A stretch of 64,000 nt of DNA from Burkholderia sp. SRS-46 (GCF_004343775.1 NZ_PTXL01000001.1:682001-746000); one strand, 5' to 3'; numbered from the stretch's first letter, positions 25,301-34,144 are shown. A program made the numbers and translations. The notes: generated by a model not told the origin, from the sequence alone.

Positions 25301-26107
25301 ATGCGAGAACTGCCGACGCCTACGCTCCCCTTTGCCTCGCTGCCCCTCGATTCCACGCGGCGCCTGTTGCCGCGCGCATCTGAAACCGTCACGTCGGAAT
25401 ACCGCCTGCGCGCCGCGTGGGCGCGCACCGAAGACGAACTGCGCGAGGCCCAGCGCCTGCGCTATAGCGTATTCGCCGAAGAGATGGGCGCGCAGGTCAG
25501 CGGCCCCGCCGGTCTCGACGTGGATTCGTTCGATGCCTATTGCGACCACCTGCTGGTCCGCGATCTGGATACCCTCAAAGTCGTCGGCACCTATCGCGTG
25601 CTGCCGCCGCACCAGGCGGCCCGCGTCGGCCGGCTGTACGCGGAAGGCGAGTTCGACCTGTCGCGCCTCACGCACCTGCGCGGCAAGATGGTCGAGGTCG
25701 GCCGCTCGTGCGTGCACAGCGACTACCGCAGCGGCGCCGTCATCATGGCGCTCTGGGGCGGCCTCGGTGCGTACATGATGCAGAACGGCTACGAAACGAT
25801 GCTCGGCTGCGCGAGCGTGTCGATGGCCGACGGCGGCCACTATGCGGCGAACCTGTACCAGTCGCTGCCGGCGAAGTCGCTGACCGATCCCGAATATCGC
25901 GCGTTCCCGCACACGGCGCTGCCGGTCGATGAACTGCAGACCGGCACGGCCGTCGCGCCGCCGCCGCTGATCAAGGGCTATCTGCGCCTCGGCGCGAAGA
26001 TCTGCGGCGCACCCGCGTGGGATCCGGATTTCAATTGCGCGGATTTCCTGACGCTGTTCCGTCTGTCGGATATCAACGCCCGCTACGCGCGCCATTTCCT
26101 CGGCTGA
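25301..26107 (+). CDS. olsB: L-ornithine N-alpha-acyltransferase OlsB (ornithine lipid synthesis)
   Basis: 268 residues of the GNAT-related acyltransferase family. It has RLRYSVFAEEMGA, FDAYCDHLLVRD, VEVGRSCVHSDYRSG and MLGCASV, all characteristic of OlsB-type enzymes that N-acylate ornithine with a 3-hydroxyacyl group from carrier protein, the first step to phosphate-free ornithine lipids. AGGAAAG precedes the ATG. No olsA is adjacent. A strong inverted repeat follows the gene at 26119. Confidence 0.85.
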   Translation: MRELPTPTLPFASLPLDSTRRLLPRASETVTSEYRLRAAWARTEDELREAQRLRYSVFAEEMGAQVSGPAGLDVDSFDAYCDHLLVRDLDTLKVVGTYRVLPPHQAARVGRLYAEGEFDLSRLTHLRGKMVEVGRSCVHSDYRSGAVIMALWGGLGAYMMQNGYETMLGCASVSMADGGHYAANLYQSLPAKSLTDPEYRAFPHTALPVDELQTGTAVAPPPLIKGYLRLGAKICGAPAWDPDFNCADFLTLFRLSDINARYARHFLG

Positions 26108-26118
26108 GCCGACCTCCG

Positions 26119-26147
26119 ATGCTCGTGCCCGCAACGGGCACGAGCAT
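26119..26147. terminator. 13-bp perfect inverted repeat after olsB
   Basis: The arms 26119-26131 and 26135-26147 (ATGCTCGTGCCCG and its complement) are separated by 3 bases. No T-tract follows, so it may be a transcript-stabilising hairpin or a weak terminator rather than a classical one. Confidence 0.55.
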
Positions 26148-26319
26148 GAACGCCACCGGCGGCAGGCCGCTCGGCGGCGTTCGTTTCTCGGGTTGCGGCA
26201 AGGCTGATTCCAGCCCTCATTATTTCGCGCGATACGGCGCAGACTGCGTGCCCGAACGGCACGCTGCATGACGACCCCGGTTCAACGCGGGTCGGAACGG
26301 GAAGGGCGACGCGAACGGC

Positions 26320-26490
26320 CTAGTGCTTGCGCCGCCAGTCGAGCAGGTGGTGCTCCGCCATCCAGTGATGGATCATGCCCTCGCCACCATGCGAGCGCTT
26401 GTATTCGCGCGACTCGAAGTACGACAGGGCGACCAGCACCATCAAGCCGATGAACAGGCCGATCAGGCCGGCGATTTCCTCAGACGACAT
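26320..26490 (-). CDS. Small single-helix membrane protein, 56 residues
   Basis: The open frame MSSEEIAGLIGLFIGLM... runs from the ATG at 26490 to TAG at 26320. One transmembrane helix (residues ~8-24, LIGLFIGLMVLVALSYF) is followed by a charged tail rich in His and Trp (HHWMAEHHLLDWRRKH). A near-perfect ribosome-binding site AAGGAGG is 6 bases upstream, and codon use is host-like, which makes this a convincing gene despite its size. Function unknown. Confidence 0.8.
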   Translation of the reverse strand: MSSEEIAGLIGLFIGLMVLVALSYFESREYKRSHGGEGMIHHWMAEHHLLDWRRKH

Positions 26491-26627
26491 GGCAGCCTCC
26501 TTTCAACGGCACTGCGCCATCAGTACATAGTAGGACATGCGCGGCGCCACTTCGAAGCCGGAATTCCGTTAGACTCGGCGCGACCCCAGCGCGCCACGGG
26601 CGCGCGTTCTTTCCGGAGCAAGACTTG

Positions 26628-26801
26628 ATGACCCGCTTCATGCTGGCCGTGCTGGCCGCATCGATCCTCGCCGGCTGCGCCGACGATCCCCGCCACGCGC
26701 GCCGCGGCCCGCCGCCGCAGGATCCGCCCGACTATCACGGCGTGCCGACCGACATGACGCCGCCGTCGATGCTGGCCGCGCCACCCGCCGCCGCGCAGTA
26801 A
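26628..26801 (+). CDS. Small lipoprotein, 57 residues
   Basis: Starts MTRFMLAVLAASILAGC, a compact lipoprotein signal with lipobox LAGC (Cys17). The rest is proline-rich (RRGPPPQDPPDY and PPSMLAAPPAAAQ) without recognisable domains. GGAG lies 9 bases upstream. It is divergent from the small membrane protein and convergent with the MATE gene. Probably an outer- or inner-membrane anchored small protein of unknown role. Confidence 0.7.
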   Translation: MTRFMLAVLAASILAGCADDPRHARRGPPPQDPPDYHGVPTDMTPPSMLAAPPAAAQ

Positions 26802-26808
26802 CGCGCGC

Positions 26809-28185
26809 CTATGCGCCGGACGCGGGCGCGGGCTGTGCGTCGCCGCCGATCCGCGCGGACAGCCCCGGCAGGTAGCGCGCGAGCGTCGCGCCGCGCGCGG
26901 CCATGAACAGCAGCAGCGCGAGCCAGAGCCCGTGATTGCCGAGCGGGCCGACGAGCGTCAGCGCGGCGGCGGCAAACACCGCGAACGATATGACCATGCC
27001 CCGCAGCAGCGCGCCGGTTTGCGTCGCGCCGATGAACACGCCGTCGAGCAGGAAACCCCACACCGACACGACGGGCGAGAGCGCCGCCCACGGCAGGTAG
27101 TGCGCCGCGACCGCGCGGATCTCGGCCTGGTCGGTCAGGCGCGCGACGATCCAGCCCCCCGTCGCCCAATAGACGAGCGCGAACCCCAGCGCGCCGAGCG
27201 CGGACCAGAAGAGCGTCACGCGTACCGCCTGCCGGAATGCGGCGCGGTCGCGCGCGCCGGCCGCCGCGCCGACCAGCGCTTCGGCCGCATGCGCGAAGCC
27301 GTCGAGGCCGTACGCCATGAAGGTCTGGAAGTTGAGCAGCAGCGCGTTCGCGGCGAGCGTCGCGTCGCCCTGTTTCGCGCCGAGGTGCGCGAACCAGCCG
27401 AAGGCGGTCAGCAGGCACAGCGTGCGGATGAAAATGTCGCGATTCAGCGCGACGAGGCGCGTGAGCGCCGCGCGGTCGACGAGCGCGCGCAGCGCCAGCG
27501 GCGGCAGGCCGCGCGGCCGCAGCCGCCACAGCATCCATGCGCCGAGCGCGAAGCCGCAGGCATCCGCGGTGGCGGTCGCCGCGCCGATGCCGGCGATGCC
27601 CCAGCCGAAGCCGTACACGAAGGTCAGCACCGCGCCGATGTTCACCGCGTTGATGAACACCTGCGCGACGAGCGCGAGCCGCACGCGCTGCATGCCGAGC
27701 AGATAGCCGAGCACGACGTAGTTTGCGAGCGCGAACGGCGCGGCCCAGATCCGCGCGTGACCGTAGTCGAGCGCGGTGGCGCGCACCGCGTCGCTGCCGC
27801 CCAGCGCGCCGAGCCCGAACGACAGCAGCGGCACCTGCAGCGCCAGCACCGCGGCGCCGAGCACGAAGGCGGCGATCAGCGCGCGCAGCACGTTCGACCG
27901 GATGCCGTCGTCGTCGCGCGCGCCGTGCGCCTGCGCGACGAGGCCCGTCGTACCCATCCGCAGGAAGCCGAAACCCCAGAACAGGAAATTGAACAGCAGC
28001 CCGCCGAGCGCGACGCCGCCGAGATTCTGCACGCCGTCGAGGTGGCCGGCGACGGCCGTGTCGACCGCGCCGAGAATCGGCTGCGTCAGGTTCGCGATGA
28101 CGATCGGGAAGGCCAGCGCGAGCACGCGCCGGTGCGAGACGGCGGCCGTTTGAGCGGCCGCGGGCGGCAATGCGGAAGCGGACAT
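26809..28185 (-). CDS. MATE family efflux transporter (DinF type)
   Basis: 458 residues with about 12 hydrophobic segments in two homologous halves. It starts with LALAFPIVIANLTQPILGAVDTAVAG, the conserved first helix and loop of the DinF subgroup, and contains GTTGLVAQAHGA. It likely exports cationic or organic compounds using an ion gradient; the substrate cannot be told. It is the last gene of a probable synthetase-DUF2288-MATE operon, 10 bases after DUF2288. Confidence 0.88.
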   Translation of the reverse strand: MSASALPPAAAQTAAVSHRRVLALAFPIVIANLTQPILGAVDTAVAGHLDGVQNLGGVALGGLLFNFLFWGFGFLRMGTTGLVAQAHGARDDDGIRSNVLRALIAAFVLGAAVLALQVPLLSFGLGALGGSDAVRATALDYGHARIWAAPFALANYVVLGYLLGMQRVRLALVAQVFINAVNIGAVLTFVYGFGWGIAGIGAATATADACGFALGAWMLWRLRPRGLPPLALRALVDRAALTRLVALNRDIFIRTLCLLTAFGWFAHLGAKQGDATLAANALLLNFQTFMAYGLDGFAHAAEALVGAAAGARDRAAFRQAVRVTLFWSALGALGFALVYWATGGWIVARLTDQAEIRAVAAHYLPWAALSPVVSVWGFLLDGVFIGATQTGALLRGMVISFAVFAAAALTLVGPLGNHGLWLALLLFMAARGATLARYLPGLSARIGGDAQPAPASGA

Positions 28186-28195
28186 GGCGAACGCG

Positions 28196-28528
28196 TCAGG
28201 CGCGTTCCTGCACGCAGACCCACGGCGACACGACGACCGCCCACAGTTCCGGCGTGCGCGCCGCGTAATCCTGCGCGGTGCTGGCCTCCATGCGGGCGAC
28301 GTGGCCGGCGGCGAGCCAGCGGGTGACCTGTTCGCTGTCGTCGCTCGCGATCGCTTCGGCGACGCTGACGAGATCCAGGTCGCGTGCGACGGAGAGCAGC
28401 TTGCCTTGCGCGAAGAAGCGTTCGAGATCGCACCAGTCGATCTTGGCGGTCTCGCCGAGGAGCTTGACGTAAAGGGGGCTATGCGACGCGCCCGCGGCGC
28501 CGGGGTGTTCGGAGGACATCGTAGTCAT
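28196..28528 (-). CDS. DUF2288 family protein
   Basis: 110 residues from the ATG at 28528. LYVKLLGETAKIDWCDLERFFAQGKLL and the C-terminal LWAVVVSPWVCVQE are the conserved ends of DUF2288, a small cytoplasmic family of unknown function in proteobacteria. The start is uncertain (28519 and a GTG at 28552 are alternatives, none with a good ribosome-binding site). Confidence 0.8.
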   Translation of the reverse strand: MTTMSSEHPGAAGASHSPLYVKLLGETAKIDWCDLERFFAQGKLLSVARDLDLVSVAEAIASDDSEQVTRWLAAGHVARMEASTAQDYAARTPELWAVVVSPWVCVQERA

Positions 28529-28589
28529 GTAGAAACGGCACGTGAGCGCCACTATAAACCATCCGGCTGCGCGGGCCGTGCGCTGCGCG

Positions 28590-30209
28590 TCACGCGTCGC
28601 GCAGCGCGCGCCGCACGATCTTGCCGGTCGCCGTCATCGGCAGGCCGTCGACGAACGCGATCGCGCGCGGATACTCGTGCGCGGCGAGGCGCGTCTTCAC
28701 GTGTGCCTGCAGCGCCTGCACCAGCGCGTCGTCGCCGGCGTAGCCGGGGTTCAGCACGACGAACGCCTTGACGATCTCGGTGCGCGTCGCGTCGGGCACG
28801 CCGACGACGGCCGCCATCCGCACGGCGGGATGCGTGAGCAGGCAATCCTCGATCGGGCCCGGGCCGATCCGGTAGCCCGCGCTCGTGATCACGTCGTCGT
28901 CGCGGCCGACGAAGCGGATGAAGCCGTCCGCGTCGAGCATGCCGGTGTCGCCAGTCAGCAGGTAGTCGCCGGCGAACTTGTCGCGGGTGGCGTCAGGGTT
29001 GCGCCAGTATTCGAGAAACATCACCGGATCGGGGCGGCGCACCGCGATGCGGCCTTCGACGCCCGGCGGCAGCGGCGCGCCGTGCGCGTCGACGATCGCG
29101 ACCTGGTGGCCGGGCACGGCCTTGCCGATCGCGCCCGGCTGCGGCGCGAACAGCGCCGCGCACGACGACAGCACCATGTTGCATTCGGTCTGGCCGTAGA
29201 ACTCGTTGATCGTCACGCCGAGCGCATCGCGGCCCCAGGCCGTCAGTTCACTGCCGAGCGATTCGCCGCCGCTCGCGACCGATTTCAGCGACAGCGCATA
29301 GCGCTCGCGCGGCCGCGGCACGGTGCGCATCAGCTTCAGCGCGGTCGGCGGCAGGAACGCGTGGGTGACGCCGTGACGGGCCATCAGCGCGAACGCCGCA
29401 TCGCCGTCGAATTTCTCGAAACGGCGGGCGAGCACCGGCACGCCGTGGTGCCACGACGGCAGGAGCACGTCGAGCAGGCCGCCGATCCACGCCCAGTCGG
29501 CAGGTGTCCAGAACAGCCGCGCGTCGCGCGGGAAGCATTGCTGCGACATCTCGACGCCGGGCAGGTGGCCGAGCAGCACGCGGTGCGCGTGCAGCGCGCC
29601 CTTCGGTTTGCCGGTCGTGCCGGACGTATAGATGATCAGCGCCGGATCGTCGGCTGCCGTATCGGCCGGCGTGAAATCGGCGGACTCGGCCGCGAGCGCC
29701 GCGTCGTAGTGCTGCACGCCGGCGGCGTCGGGCGCGTCCGCGCCGATGCAGTAGATCGTCTGCAGTGCCGGCAATTGCGCGCGCAGCGGCGCGATCTTCG
29801 CGTAGCCGGCCGCGTCGGTGACGAGCGCCGACGCGCCGCTGTTCGCGAGCCGGTACTCGAGCGCGTCGGCGCCGAACAGCGTGAACAGCGGCACGGCGAT
29901 CGCGCCGAGCTTGTACGCGGCGAGATGCGCGACGGCCGTTTCCGGACCCTGTGCGAGGAAGATGCCGATCCGGTCGCCGCGTCGAATGCCGGCGCGCGTG
30001 AAGCTGTTCGCGAGACGATTGGAAGCACGCTTCAGGTCGTCGAAGGTCAGCCGCACGACGTCGCCTTGCGCCGTTTCGTGGATCAATGCGAGCCGGCCGC
30101 TGCCGTCCGCCCATTTGTCGCAAGCGTCGACGGCGATGTTGTAGCGGGCCGGAACGGCCCACGTGAAATGGGAGAGCAGAGTGTCGTAGCGGTCGGCGGC
30201 GGGCAGCAT
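28590..30209 (-). CDS. Acyl-CoA synthetase (AMP-forming, medium-chain/benzoate-like)
   Basis: 539 residues of the ANL superfamily. It contains the phosphate-binding loop IIYTSGTTGKPKG, the adenine motif NEFYGQTE, the hinge GRDDDVITSAGYRIGP, and the catalytic Lys in TATGKIVRRAL. It activates a carboxylic acid as acyl-AMP and then acyl-CoA. The subfamily resembles medium-chain and aryl acyl-CoA synthetases; the natural acid is unknown. The ATG at 30209 has GGAG 7 bases upstream; upstream in-frame starts extend to 30269 without support. Confidence 0.87.
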   Translation of the reverse strand: MLPAADRYDTLLSHFTWAVPARYNIAVDACDKWADGSGRLALIHETAQGDVVRLTFDDLKRASNRLANSFTRAGIRRGDRIGIFLAQGPETAVAHLAAYKLGAIAVPLFTLFGADALEYRLANSGASALVTDAAGYAKIAPLRAQLPALQTIYCIGADAPDAAGVQHYDAALAAESADFTPADTAADDPALIIYTSGTTGKPKGALHAHRVLLGHLPGVEMSQQCFPRDARLFWTPADWAWIGGLLDVLLPSWHHGVPVLARRFEKFDGDAAFALMARHGVTHAFLPPTALKLMRTVPRPRERYALSLKSVASGGESLGSELTAWGRDALGVTINEFYGQTECNMVLSSCAALFAPQPGAIGKAVPGHQVAIVDAHGAPLPPGVEGRIAVRRPDPVMFLEYWRNPDATRDKFAGDYLLTGDTGMLDADGFIRFVGRDDDVITSAGYRIGPGPIEDCLLTHPAVRMAAVVGVPDATRTEIVKAFVVLNPGYAGDDALVQALQAHVKTRLAAHEYPRAIAFVDGLPMTATGKIVRRALRDA

Positions 30210-30582
30210 CGGGTGTCTCCATGAAGGCGGATCGTGGATGCCGGGCGCCGGACAGGCACCGGTATCCATGCGTCCGGACCATCAATGTAAGCGATCTCGG
30301 GGACGATGCCGACTCATCGCGATGGTCGGCTCAGCGCACGATTTCGAAATGACGCATAAGATCATTCCAGATAATTGAATTGATCATGCCTATGCTTCTG
30401 ATAGCCGCGGGGTTCAGCGTGATCGGAATCGGCGCGCTGGTGGTGTTCGCGAGCCACGTCGATCCGTTGTCCGGCCGGTGGACCGGCCGCGCGCGCAAGC
30501 GCTGCTTTGCTGTCCGTCCGACCGACACGCGACGGCACGCTGCGCGCGATGCGCCACGTGCTGTCGCTCAGCCAATCGACTG
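30210..30582. other. Intergenic stretch with no supported gene
   Basis: 373 bases between the synthetase start and the NlpD-like stop. The middle (30350-30385) is AT-rich, which suits a promoter for the synthetase gene. A plus-strand frame from about 30386 begins with a hydrophobic run (LLIAAGFSVIGIGALVVF) but has no ribosome-binding site and runs into the antisense of the next gene, so I do not call it. Confidence 0.5.
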
Positions 30583-31293
30583 TCAGCGGGCCGGCAGGTA
30601 GCGCGCCGGGTCGATCGAACGGCCACCGTAGCGCAGCTCGAAATGCAGCGCGACGCGATCGCTGTCGGTGTTGCCCATTTCGGCGATCGTCTGCCCCTGC
30701 GTGACGGACTGGTTTTCCTTCACGAGCAGCGCGCGATTGTGCGCGTATGCGGTCAGGTAATCGGCGTTGTGCTTGAGGATGATCAGGTTGCCGTAGCCGC
30801 GCAGCCCGTTCCCCGCGTACACGACGACGCCCGGCGCCGCCGCGATCACCGGCGTACCGGCCGCGTTCGAGATGTCGATGCCCTTGGATTTCGCGCCGTC
30901 GAACGTGCGGACCACGTTGCCGGCGGCCGGCCAGATCAGCGCGATGCTCGAGGCCGGCTTCGCGGCCGATTCGACGGGCGCGGACGGTGCCGGGCGGCTG
31001 CGTCCGGCGCTGCCGGTGCCGACGCCGGACGACGCCGTCGTGGTGGTGGTCGTCGTCGTGCCGGCCGGCGGCGCGACGCGCAGCACCTGGCCCACTTCGA
31101 TCGCATCGGGGTTCGAGAGCTGGTTCCAGCGTGCGATGTTCTGCACCGACTGGCGGTTGGCGCGCGCGATCTTGTAGAGCGTGTCGCCGCTTTCGACGCG
31201 GTAGAAGCCGGGGCCGACCGGTGCGGAGCCGCACGCGGCGAGCAGGGCGGCGACCGATGCCGCGACGAATCGTTTCGTTGTCGTTCCGAACAT
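30583..31293 (-). CDS. NlpD-like LysM-LytM lipoprotein (amidase activator)
   Basis: 236 residues. A lipoprotein signal ends at LLAAC, a LysM domain (RVESGDTLYKIARANRQSVQNIARWN) follows, then a Thr-rich linker, and a C-terminal LytM/M23 domain (YAGNGLRGYGNLIILKHN, LHFELRYGG). The LytM zinc site is degenerate: the first His is absent (SKGIDI), as in E. coli NlpD, so it should activate cell-wall amidases rather than cut peptidoglycan itself. No rpoS follows, so this is probably a paralogue of the classical nlpD. GAGG precedes the ATG. Confidence 0.85.
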   Translation of the reverse strand: MFGTTTKRFVAASVAALLAACGSAPVGPGFYRVESGDTLYKIARANRQSVQNIARWNQLSNPDAIEVGQVLRVAPPAGTTTTTTTTASSGVGTGSAGRSRPAPSAPVESAAKPASSIALIWPAAGNVVRTFDGAKSKGIDISNAAGTPVIAAAPGVVVYAGNGLRGYGNLIILKHNADYLTAYAHNRALLVKENQSVTQGQTIAEMGNTDSDRVALHFELRYGGRSIDPARYLPAR

Positions 31294-31425
31294 TGAGCCT
31301 CGCAAAACCCTGCCGCGCGCGGACGCGGCAGGTGACACAAAACATCAGATTTTAACGGGTTCGACCCGCACGACGCAGATTCCGGCCGCCGCGCGTTCGT
31401 TCGGCCCGCTTGAAACCAGGCAACG

Positions 31426-32337
31426 TCAGGCTGCGAGCGGGCCGACCTGGATCCGCAGCGCGGCCGTTTCGGTCGCGCCCGGTGCGAGCATGCGCAGCCC
31501 GAGCCCGTTGTGGATCGCGTCGGGCAGGCCGAGCCACGGCTCCACGCAATAGAAGTCGGAGTCCGGCTTTTCCGTCCAGGTCGTGACTGCGTACCACGGG
31601 ATCGAACCCGGCACGTCGAGCGAGATCTCGATCGTGCGGCCGCGGCCCGGCATCACGATCCGCACGGGGCCGGACGGCGCGCCGTCGAGGCAGTGGAAGC
31701 GGTCGTGGATGCGCGCTTCGTCGAGCGTATAGCGGGCTTCGCCGGGCTCCGGTGCGCTGATCGTGCCGTCGGCGAGCTGGGTGCGCCGGTGCGTCGGCGG
31801 CAGTTCGAGCGTCGTCTGCGCGCGTTTGCCGTGCGGCAGCGCGAAGTAGAAGTGATGGCCGGCGTAGTAGGGCAGCGCTGCGGTGCCGCGGTTGGTCGTC
31901 GTCAGCGCGACGTCGAGCGTGTGCGTATCGACGAGGCGGTAGGTCGCCTCGAACCGGAAGTCGAACGGGTAGCCCGCGCGCAGCGCGTCGTTCGCGTCGA
32001 GCGTCATCGCGAGCGCCGTGCCGTCGGCGGATGCCTGCGCGGCGAACGGGAGGTCGCGCGCGAAGCCGTGCATCGGCAGGTTGCGCACCGTGCCCGCCGC
32101 GTCGCGCCAGCGGCCGATTTCACCGTCGACGCGGTGCCGGCCGAGGAACGGGAACAGCAGCGGATTGCCGCCGCGCACGCGCGCGAGCTGGCTCCAGTCG
32201 GCGGTGTCCGGCCAGAAGATGACGGGCTCGCCGTCGACGTGCCACGACAGCAGGCGTCCGCCGAATTGCGGCGCGATCCGGACGAGCGACGGGCCGGCGT
32301 GGAGTTCGTGAATCTCGTGTTGCTGGAAGATCGGCAT
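31426..32337 (-). CDS. Aldose 1-epimerase family protein
   Basis: 303 residues. The galactose mutarotase-like fold is shown by FGGRLLSWHVDG, GGNPLLFPFLGR, MHGFARDLPF, the HHFYF catalytic-His region and FYCVEPWLGLPDAIH. It would interconvert alpha and beta anomers of a hexose or hexose-6-phosphate; the substrate is not determinable. It lies upstream of, and in the same direction as, the NlpD-like gene with a 132-base gap. Confidence 0.88.
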   Translation of the reverse strand: MPIFQQHEIHELHAGPSLVRIAPQFGGRLLSWHVDGEPVIFWPDTADWSQLARVRGGNPLLFPFLGRHRVDGEIGRWRDAAGTVRNLPMHGFARDLPFAAQASADGTALAMTLDANDALRAGYPFDFRFEATYRLVDTHTLDVALTTTNRGTAALPYYAGHHFYFALPHGKRAQTTLELPPTHRRTQLADGTISAPEPGEARYTLDEARIHDRFHCLDGAPSGPVRIVMPGRGRTIEISLDVPGSIPWYAVTTWTEKPDSDFYCVEPWLGLPDAIHNGLGLRMLAPGATETAALRIQVGPLAA

Positions 32338-32522
32338 GGCGAATCGGGAATGGACGGTTGGAGGAAAACGGATTGCCGGCGCGCGGCGCGTTCCATTATC
32401 GGGCCGCCGGCGCGTCGGGGAAAACCCTCCCGGGGAAATTGCGAGTGTTGAAGACTGTTAAGCATCCCGATAATGCACTAAACCGGTCGTGTTGCCGGGT
32501 CATGACACTTCGAGGAGCGGCC

Positions 32523-32609
32523 ATGGATCTGGCAATGGCGATGGGTATCGCACTGTTTGGGATGTTCACCGGCAGCACGGTGCTGTTTTTCTACCAGCTC
32601 GGCCGCTGA
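32523..32609 (+). CDS. Very small membrane peptide, 28 residues
   Basis: The frame MDLAMAMGIALFGMFTGSTV... encodes a single hydrophobic helix ending in QLGR. GAGGAG lies 7 bases upstream of the ATG and a strong terminator follows 22 bases after the stop, so it forms a compact transcription unit. An upstream in-frame ATG at 32502 would give 35 residues. Function unknown; an sRNA carrying a short frame is an alternative. Confidence 0.5.
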   Translation: MDLAMAMGIALFGMFTGSTVLFFYQLGR

Positions 32610-32631
32610 CGGCAAAATCTGCCGAATCTGC

Positions 32632-32663
32632 AAAGCCCGCCATTCAAACGGCGGGCTTTTTGC
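32632..32663 (+). terminator. Intrinsic terminator
   Basis: A 10-bp stem (AAAGCCCGCC with GGCGGGCTTT, 8-base loop) followed by TT and further T-rich sequence. It closes the small-peptide unit before uppP. Confidence 0.85.
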
Positions 32664-32830
32664 TTTCTTGCGGCTTACAAAGTGCAAGTGTTTGTGTGCA
32701 TTGCCGCAATTTCCTGCCAAATGCCTTGGCGCAGTCATGGCTGCTCGGCATAATCCCGGGCGCGCTTCCGGGCTGCGCACCGCGTCGTCCGGAATTTCTT
32801 TCCGCTGTATTTCCGTAAGAGGACCGACGC

Positions 32831-33661
32831 GTGAGTCTCTGGTTTCTGGCATTCCTGAGCGTCCTGCAGGGCGTGACCGAACTCTTTCCCGTCAGCAGTC
32901 TCGGCCATACGTTGCTCGTGCCGGCGCTGTTCGGCATGCATATCGACAAGCACGCGCCGCAGCTGCTGCCGTTTCTCGTCGCGCTGCACCTCGGCACCGC
33001 GCTGGCGCTGCTGTGGTACTTCCGCGCACGCTGGATCGCGCTGATCGGCGGTTTCTTCGCGCAGCTCGGCGGCCGCAGGAACGACGAAGGGCACCTGATG
33101 TGGGCGCTCATCATCGGCACGATTCCGACCGGCATCGTCGGCCTGCTGCTCGAGAAGCGCATCGAGCGCGTGTTCCATGACCTGCGGATCGTCGCGATCG
33201 CGCTGATCGTCAACGGCGTGCTGCTGTGGCTCGGCGATCGCATCCAGCGCAGCCGCGCGCATCAGCCGCCCGAGAAGATGACCTTCAAGCAGGCATTCCT
33301 GGTCGGGCTCGCGCAGGTGGGCGCGCTGATTCCGGGTTTTTCGCGCAGCGGCCTGACGATGATCGCCGGCAACGCGGCGGGGCTGACCGCCGAGAAGGCG
33401 GCGGAGTTCTCGTTCCTGCTTGGCACGCCGATCATTTTCGCGGCGGGCGTGCTCGAACTGCCGAAGCTGTTTCATGCACGGGATCAACTGGCGGATGCAC
33501 TGCTCGGCGGCGTGCTGACCGCGATCGCCGCGTACCTGAGCGTGCGTTTCCTGATGCGCTATTTCGAAGGGCGGGGGCGGTTGGCGTCGTTCGGTGTGTA
33601 TTGCGTGATCGCCGGGCTGTTCTGCCTCGGCTGGTTCATGTTCCATCCGCAACCGGTGTGA
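32831..33661 (+). CDS. uppP: Undecaprenyl-diphosphatase UppP (BacA)
   Basis: 276 residues, integral membrane. The conserved [15 protein letters not shown] motif (residues ~12-26) and [13 protein letters not shown] (~167) are the active-site signatures. It recycles the lipid carrier for cell-wall and O-antigen synthesis by removing a phosphate from undecaprenyl pyrophosphate and gives bacitracin tolerance. The GTG start is preceded by AGAGGA. A terminator candidate follows at 33701. Confidence 0.93.
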   Translation: MSLWFLAFLSVLQGVTELFPVSSLGHTLLVPALFGMHIDKHAPQLLPFLVALHLGTALALLWYFRARWIALIGGFFAQLGGRRNDEGHLMWALIIGTIPTGIVGLLLEKRIERVFHDLRIVAIALIVNGVLLWLGDRIQRSRAHQPPEKMTFKQAFLVGLAQVGALIPGFSRSGLTMIAGNAAGLTAEKAAEFSFLLGTPIIFAAGVLELPKLFHARDQLADALLGGVLTAIAAYLSVRFLMRYFEGRGRLASFGVYCVIAGLFCLGWFMFHPQPV

Positions 33662-33667
33662 ACGCGT

Positions 33668-33698
33668 TTGCCGATGTTTGAAACCGTTCGGGTATAAT
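33668..33698 (+). promoter_or_regulatory. Candidate sigma-70 promoter for tRNA-Arg
   Basis: A perfect TATAAT at 33693-33698 is preceded by TTGCCG at 33668-33673 (19-base spacing, slightly long). Transcription would begin near 33705, inside the uppP terminator stem, so the hairpin would not form in the tRNA precursor. Confidence 0.45.
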
Positions 33699-33700
33699 TC

Positions 33701-33731
33701 CGGGCTCGGTTCATGCCGGGCCCGTTTTGTT
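33701..33731 (+). terminator. Candidate terminator of uppP
   Basis: A 9-bp stem (CGGGCTCGG with CCGGGCCCG, one G-T pair, 6-base loop) followed by TTTTGTTT. Confidence 0.65.
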
Positions 33732-33792
33732 TCTGCAGTTTCTGCTTCTGCATCAGCGCGGCCTCAGGTCGGACCGTGTCTTCTTCCTCGTA

Positions 33793-33869
33793 CCGCCCTT
33801 AGCTCAGTTGGATAGAGCAACGGCCTTCTAAGCCGTAGGTCACACGTTCGAATCGTGTAGGGCGGGCCA
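33793..33869 (+). tRNA. tRNA-Arg (anticodon UCU)
   Basis: 77 nt with encoded CCA. The acceptor stem is CCGCCCT/AGGGCGG, the T arm ACACG-TTCGAAT-CGTGT, and the anticodon loop CTTCTAA gives UCU. The last 28 bases are duplicated at 41196-41223, marking it as the integration site of the island that follows. Confidence 0.96.
33842..33869 (+). repeat. Island attachment repeat, left copy (tRNA-Arg 3' end)
   Basis: 28 bases, beginning ACACGTTCGAATC and ending GGGCGGGCCA, identical to 41196-41223. Integrases of the tyrosine family commonly insert at such tRNA 3' ends and leave this direct repeat. Confidence 0.88.
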
Positions 33870-34087
33870 GTCGAATCAAGCGCTTACATCCGCTCTCTCG
33901 CTGGGTCAGCCATCAATCTCTCGTCCATATAACCATGGGGAAACGGGGGATTCTCGGGACGACGGGCCGTTTTCTCGCGCAAAAGTCACCGGAAGCACGC
34001 GCCTTCACTTTCTCCTCGATCGGTCAGGATGCCCTGAGCGTAGTCTCGCCGGCTCAGTCCGGCTGACGATTACCTGACAATTGCAAT

Positions 34088-34102
34088 TGATATAATGTAT
34101 CA
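34088..34102 (+). promoter_or_regulatory. Fur-like operator over the -10 box of the TonB receptor gene
   Basis: The dyad TGATA-N5-TATCA matches the 7-1-7 Fur pattern (TGATAAT-N-ATTATCA) at 10 of 14 arm positions. It overlaps a perfect TATAAT at 34091-34096. Repression of an outer-membrane iron receptor by iron-loaded Fur would fit. The left flank 33870-34087 contains nothing else I can support. Confidence 0.5.
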
Positions 34103-34144
34103 TCGTAAGATTGCTTCGCGATCGGCGCGAGCGCATGCCGGCGT

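Noticed and set aside
30386..30601. Hydrophobic plus-strand frame between the synthetase and NlpD-like genes
   Set aside because: No ribosome-binding site, and its C-terminal half is antisense-like Arg-rich sequence overlapping the NlpD-like gene.
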